From NCBI GenBank assembly GCA_016201425.1, contig JACQCW010000047.1, positions 1-55,096 on the forward strand: a DNA stretch of 55,096 nt, read 5' to 3'. Shown piece after piece: positions 52,003-55,096 of the stretch. Numbering within the stretch: position 1 is the stretch's first letter; every line of letters starts with the position of its first letter. Position numbers and translations under genes: made by a program. Under the pieces are notes generated by a model. It was not told the origin of the DNA. It searched no databases and saw only the letters and a list, made by a program, of their open reading frames with translations. Source of the stretch: Candidatus Vogelbacteria bacterium (lineage in GTDB: Bacteria; Patescibacteria; Paceibacteria; UBA9973; UBA12445).

Positions 52003-52242
52003 ATGCTTTTAACTATCTTGTCTCTAAATAAAGTTGAATATAGAGGAGAGGTATCGGGTTTTAACGTTAAAACAACTACCGGCGAGATCACTGTATTAAA
52101 TGGCCATCATCCGTTAGTTACCTCTCTCGAAAAGTGCACAGCGCAGATAATTATGGATGATAATAAGCGAACTCCGTTTATTGTAAATTCTGGTTTCCTT
52201 GAGATGAGCGAAGGTAACAGGCTAAATGTGATGGTTGATTAG
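52003..52242 (+). CDS. atpC: ATP synthase F1 subunit epsilon, N-terminal domain only
   Basis: 79 residues: the beta-sandwich half of epsilon (EYRGEVSGFNVKTTTGEITV, NGHHPLV, IVNSGFLEM). The C-terminal helical hairpin that inhibits ATP hydrolysis in many bacteria (usually about 50 further residues) is missing, so this synthase may lack epsilon-type braking. ATG 52003 is chosen since the residues before it belong to the atpD end region. Confidence 0.88.
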   Translation: MLLTILSLNKVEYRGEVSGFNVKTTTGEITVLNGHHPLVTSLEKCTAQIIMDDNKRTPFIVNSGFLEMSEGNRLNVMVD

Positions 52243-52260
52243 TGTGAATTCACAGATGAT

Positions 52261-52288
52261 TTGACAAAGATGATTTTCAGTATAAAAT
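52261..52288 (+). promoter_or_regulatory. Sigma70-type promoter TTGACA-16-TAAAAT
   Basis: -35 at 52261-52266, -10 at 52283-52288. Leader of about 33 bases with AAAAAGGAGG. Confidence 0.75.
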
Positions 52289-52327
52289 AATTAAAGTTTA
52301 GGGTCGATAGTTAAAAAGGAGGTGTAC

Positions 52328-53437
52328 ATGTTTCATATAGGCACAGTCGAAAGTGAAATGAGTAAGAGCAAACAACTTAAACAGTATCTTCTAGATCTTA
52401 ATAGGTCACAGAGTCAAATATATTGTAGTCCAGATGCTGAGTGGTCTAGAATTCAGTATCGTATTGCTCACCCCACTGAAATTGTGGCTTGTAAGTGCAT
52501 GGATGGCAGAATTAATCTTCCTGTAACAACCGGAGTCCCTATGGGGATTATTCAACCGTATCGAACTATCGGTGGCCAATTTGATCTTGGCGAAAAACGT
52601 TTCGGTAGCTTAATTCATGATTGGGTGAAATATTCGGTGAACAAGCAGCGTGACTGCGTTGTGCTTGTTACCTACCACTGGTCAAAGGGCGAGCTTCATC
52701 GGGGGTGCAAGGGATTTGATTATGATGTTGATAGGGCCCGCGCATTCTCTCTTTATCTAAAGAAGCAGTTTGAAAGAGTGTTTGGTCCTGGACACGCCGT
52801 GGTCTACCCTATTCAAGTTGGGGTGGAGACTGATCTAGATGCACTAGTATTCCACGGTGCTAATGGTAAAGATCTGCTCGATCTCTCAACTCTTGATCAA
52901 CATATTTCAGAAGCTAAAGTTTCCCAAATGGTTAGAGACCTTTACCCTGACATGAAGGAGCAGGTACTTAAAGATTTAATGCAAGTGATCATGGGAAACA
53001 TTCAACACATTGCAGAGACTCGAAAAGCAAACCGGCCCGTTGAAGAGATAGATCATCGTGAGCAGGTTCTTGGATTAGGTCGCGGCTTCTCATGGCTACA
53101 TCTCCCAAATAAAGCTCTTCTCATTGGTCCTTATAGCTACGATTTAGGTGATCCTATTGCGGTGGCCGGTAATTTGATTTTGAAGACCCTTAAGGGTGAC
53201 AAGGCGATGATGGGTCAAGGCGCCGTATTTCTCGTTTCAGCACCATACAGGGGGGATACCGCCACAGAAAGACTTATTGCTATTGAAAGTGCTGATTCTC
53301 TTGCCAAGTTTGGCGCAAAAGTTATTAGGGATAAGGTTCCAGAGCTTATCGAACACCTAAATTTTCTTGTCGGAACTCTTAATGAGAAAACCCTGCTTTT
53401 CACTCCTAACGAAACTGGCGTTAACTATTTGGGTTAG
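52328..53437 (+). CDS. Carbonic-anhydrase-like metalloprotein (CxDxR / HxxC)
   Basis: 369 residues. VACKCMDGRIN holds Cys57-x-Asp59-x-Arg61, and VTYHWSKGELHRGCKGF holds His124-x-x-Cys127: this is the zinc ligand and Asp/Arg dyad set of beta-class carbonic anhydrases, here in a longer protein. The C-terminal 200 residues are not matched (LGRGFSWLHLPNKALLIGPYSY is a possible second domain). CO2 hydration is likely by motif, not proven. AAAAAGGAGG lies 6 bases before ATG 52328; single-gene unit. Confidence 0.6.
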   Translation: MFHIGTVESEMSKSKQLKQYLLDLNRSQSQIYCSPDAEWSRIQYRIAHPTEIVACKCMDGRINLPVTTGVPMGIIQPYRTIGGQFDLGEKRFGSLIHDWVKYSVNKQRDCVVLVTYHWSKGELHRGCKGFDYDVDRARAFSLYLKKQFERVFGPGHAVVYPIQVGVETDLDALVFHGANGKDLLDLSTLDQHISEAKVSQMVRDLYPDMKEQVLKDLMQVIMGNIQHIAETRKANRPVEEIDHREQVLGLGRGFSWLHLPNKALLIGPYSYDLGDPIAVAGNLILKTLKGDKAMMGQGAVFLVSAPYRGDTATERLIAIESADSLAKFGAKVIRDKVPELIEHLNFLVGTLNEKTLLFTPNETGVNYLG

Positions 53438-53459
53438 TAATTATTAACCAGAAAAATTG

Positions 53460-53490
53460 AGTCTCGCAGATTATGGCGAGGCTTTTTATT
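53460..53490 (+). terminator. Rho-independent terminator
   Basis: AGTCTCGC/GCGAGGCT stem with seven-base loop, then TTTTTATTTTTTT. Confidence 0.85.
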
Positions 53491-53549
53491 TTTTTACTAG
53501 TAGATTTTGTGATATTATTTATCTATTAATTTTAAAAAAATATTAGATT

Positions 53550-54569
53550 ATGGCAAAAATAAAAGTAGCGATCAATGGTTTTGGTAGAATCGGTAGACAG
53601 TTTTTCAAGGTAGCGCTTAATTCGGATGCCGTTGACATTATAGCCATCAATGATCTTGGTGATATCTCAAATCTTGCCTATTTACTTGAATTTGATTCTG
53701 TTTATGGAAGATTCGATGGAGAAGTTAAGGTTGGCGATGGGTCAATAGTTGTTAATGGTAAGACTGTTAAGTTTCTACAGGAGCCAGACGCCACAAAGTT
53801 GCCGTGGGGATTTATGGGCGTTGATGTAGTTGTCGAATCAACAGGAAGATTTACTTCGTATGACAAAGCCAAAGTTCATTTAGATGCGGGAGCTAAAAGA
53901 GTCGTGCTATCTGCTCCGTCAAAAGACGATCAAACGCCAACATCTACTCCAAATGTTAACGTTGCGGCTTGCGGTAACTCTAAGATTACGAGCAATGCTT
54001 CTTGCACAACAAATTCAATAACACCCCTAGCTTCAATTTTATCCAAAAACCCCGGCATTAAATATTCAATGGTTAGTACGGTGCACGGTTATACAGCCGA
54101 ACAGAGTTTGGTTGATGGACCGATGCCAGCACTTCATAAAGATTTTAGGCGGGGGAGAGCAGCAGGTGTCAATATTGTCCCAACTTCCAGTGGCGCAACG
54201 CTCGCGGCCGCCAAGGCGGTGCCAGAGATGAAAGATAAGTTTGATGGTTTAGCTTTGCGTGTTCCCGTGCCAGCGGGGTCTATTTTAGATTTTAATTTTA
54301 TTTCACTTCGACCTACATCTGTTGAAGAGATTAATAAAATATTAATAGATGAGTCAAAAAAAGCGGAGTGGCAAGGAATCTTTACAGTTACGGATCGACC
54401 GCTCGTATCATCTGATATTTTGGGCGATCCACACGGGGCAATTGTTGATTTGAACTTGACCCGTGTTGTTGGTGGTGAGTTAGTAAAAGTTATGGCCTGG
54501 TATGACAACGAAATGGGGTATGCTCACATGCTTTATAAACACATCGTTAACCTAGCCTCGCTTCTATAA
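53550..54569 (+). CDS. gap: Glyceraldehyde-3-phosphate dehydrogenase
   Basis: 339 residues. NAD-binding INGFGRIGRQ, catalytic Cys in NASCTTNS, catalytic His in VSTVHGYT, and WYDNEMGY near the end. The usual second Cys of SCTTNC is Ser. Central glycolytic enzyme oxidising glyceraldehyde 3-phosphate. AT-rich core gene without Shine-Dalgarno; monocistronic by its flanking terminators. Confidence 0.96.
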   Translation: MAKIKVAINGFGRIGRQFFKVALNSDAVDIIAINDLGDISNLAYLLEFDSVYGRFDGEVKVGDGSIVVNGKTVKFLQEPDATKLPWGFMGVDVVVESTGRFTSYDKAKVHLDAGAKRVVLSAPSKDDQTPTSTPNVNVAACGNSKITSNASCTTNSITPLASILSKNPGIKYSMVSTVHGYTAEQSLVDGPMPALHKDFRRGRAAGVNIVPTSSGATLAAAKAVPEMKDKFDGLALRVPVPAGSILDFNFISLRPTSVEEINKILIDESKKAEWQGIFTVTDRPLVSSDILGDPHGAIVDLNLTRVVGGELVKVMAWYDNEMGYAHMLYKHIVNLASLL

Positions 54570-54574
54570 TAAAA

Positions 54575-54607
54575 TACCCCTTAGTGGAATAAAATTCACT
54601 AGGGGTT
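54575..54607. terminator. Terminator between converging genes
   Basis: CCCCTTAGTG with CACTAGGGG, one bulged base, ten-base loop. The T tracts are short on both strands. Confidence 0.6.
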
Positions 54608-54620
54608 AATCAATCTAGAT

Positions 54621-55064
54621 TTAAGGCTTGGGGTTTTTCGTTACTTCACTTGCGTTGGGAGTCGGCGACTCAGTTCTGACAGTCACCTTTGTGTAAGACA
54701 AATCATATGCCATACGGCCAAAGAATGCTGAACAGATTAGGAGCCAAACACCCCAACCAATACTGACAGGGTAAAGTCCGCTTCCCAGAAACATTCCAAA
54801 AGAGTAGAGAAGTAGCCCGAGAGAATATCCCCACATAGACCACAGCGGATTGAGGAGAGTTTGCTTTCTTTCGCGCAGGATTACACTCAAAGGAATACTC
54901 GCAAACAAAACGAAAGCACTCAGGTTAAGCGTGGTTATGCCCATAGACACGAGGTTCACTCCACCTTCTCGCGCGAAGGTTCCGACCGCGTTGTGGAGCG
55001 AAGACAGAGCCAAGAAGGCAAATAACACATAGCTAATCGGCCGCCACCATTCAATCTTATTCAC
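54621..55064 (-). CDS. Hypothetical four-pass membrane protein, GC-rich class
   Basis: 147 residues with four transmembrane helices (about 10-28, 42-62, 73-93 and 100-118) and a soluble Ser/Thr/Pro-rich tail. Not recognised. GTG 55064 is 5 bases after GGAG of AAAGGAG. A perfect GTCCCG/CGGGAC hairpin lies directly in front of the ribosome binding site. Confidence 0.65.
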   Translation of the reverse strand: MNKIEWWRPISYVLFAFLALSSLHNAVGTFAREGGVNLVSMGITTLNLSAFVLFASIPLSVILRERKQTLLNPLWSMWGYSLGLLLYSFGMFLGSGLYPVSIGWGVWLLICSAFFGRMAYDLSYTKVTVRTESPTPNASEVTKNPKP

Positions 55065-55076
55065 ACAAACTCCTTT

Positions 55077-55095
55077 GTCCCGTTTCCAGCGGGAC
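55077..55095 (-). promoter_or_regulatory. Leader hairpin before the ribosome binding site
   Basis: Minus strand GTCCCG-CTGGAAA-CGGGAC, perfect six-pair stem, 1-2 bases before AAAGGAG of the gene at 55064. It could set ribosome access or protect the 5' end; the promoter is beyond the window. Confidence 0.4.
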
Positions 55096-55096
55096 T

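Overview
The window looks like a chromosomal segment of a streamlined bacterium of the Candidate Phyla Radiation (Patescibacteria, probably Parcubacteria/Paceibacteria-like). This placement is inference. It rests on compact, AT-rich core genes packed edge to edge, unusually short versions of core proteins (DnaX without its zinc module, epsilon subunit without its helical tail, short delta subunit), a tRNA without encoded CCA, many unrecognised small proteins, and CPR-style genes such as a sigma-region-4/HARE regulator and a type IV secretion-like membrane protein. UGA is an ordinary stop (for example leuS and the Nudix gene ending at 18513), so this is not a UGA-recoding lineage.

Layout. 1-2.7 kb: end of a phospholipase-D family gene, cysS, corA. 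2.7-4.5 kb: three GC-richer accessory genes, one a secreted carbonic-anhydrase-like protein. 4.6-7.8 kb: argS, dnaX, tRNA-Gln. 7.9-17.3 kb: mixed enzymes and envelope genes (RibD/DHFR-like reductase, cyclophilin, S51 peptidase, alpha/beta hydrolase, EEP nuclease/phosphatase, COG4315-type lipoprotein, Nudix, LMW phosphatase, patatin-like, saccharopine-dehydrogenase-like, DUF6629-like). 17.3-19.6 kb: small accessory proteins and a SemiSWEET. 19.6-26.9 kb: SelO-like protein, engB, a CoaB-like/class II aldolase fusion, an alkD remnant, a DGK1-like kinase, a CDF-like protein and an HD-type alarmone hydrolase. 27-31.4 kb: a kinase-phosphatase-ligase RNA repair protein facing an unknown 435-residue protein. 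31.5-38.6 kb: FAD oxidase, clusters of tiny accessory proteins, M20 dipeptidase. 38.7-44.3 kb: leuS, sigma4-HARE regulator, T4SS-like protein, mltG. 44.4-46.1 kb: a run of tiny membrane and zinc proteins. 46.2-52.2 kb: the full ATP synthase operon atpBEFHAGDC. 52.3-55 kb: a second carbonic-anhydrase-like protein, gap and a membrane protein.

The most striking pattern is that genes fall into two classes by expression signals. Core, AT-rich genes usually have no Shine-Dalgarno sequence, and at least a dozen have a TANNNT box ending only 6-8 bases before the start codon, which predicts leaderless mRNAs. The GC-richer, mostly small and unrecognised genes instead have a near-consensus TTGACA-16/17-TANNNT promoter, a real 5' leader, a strong AAGGAGG-type Shine-Dalgarno site and usually their own hairpin terminator. 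Three of these leaders share a related hairpin followed by a TTTGAA-type box.

Several genes, including essential argS, are broken by single-base gains or losses inside short homopolymers. This looks more like residual sequencing error than true decay, so those entries are given as whole genes with the break marked.
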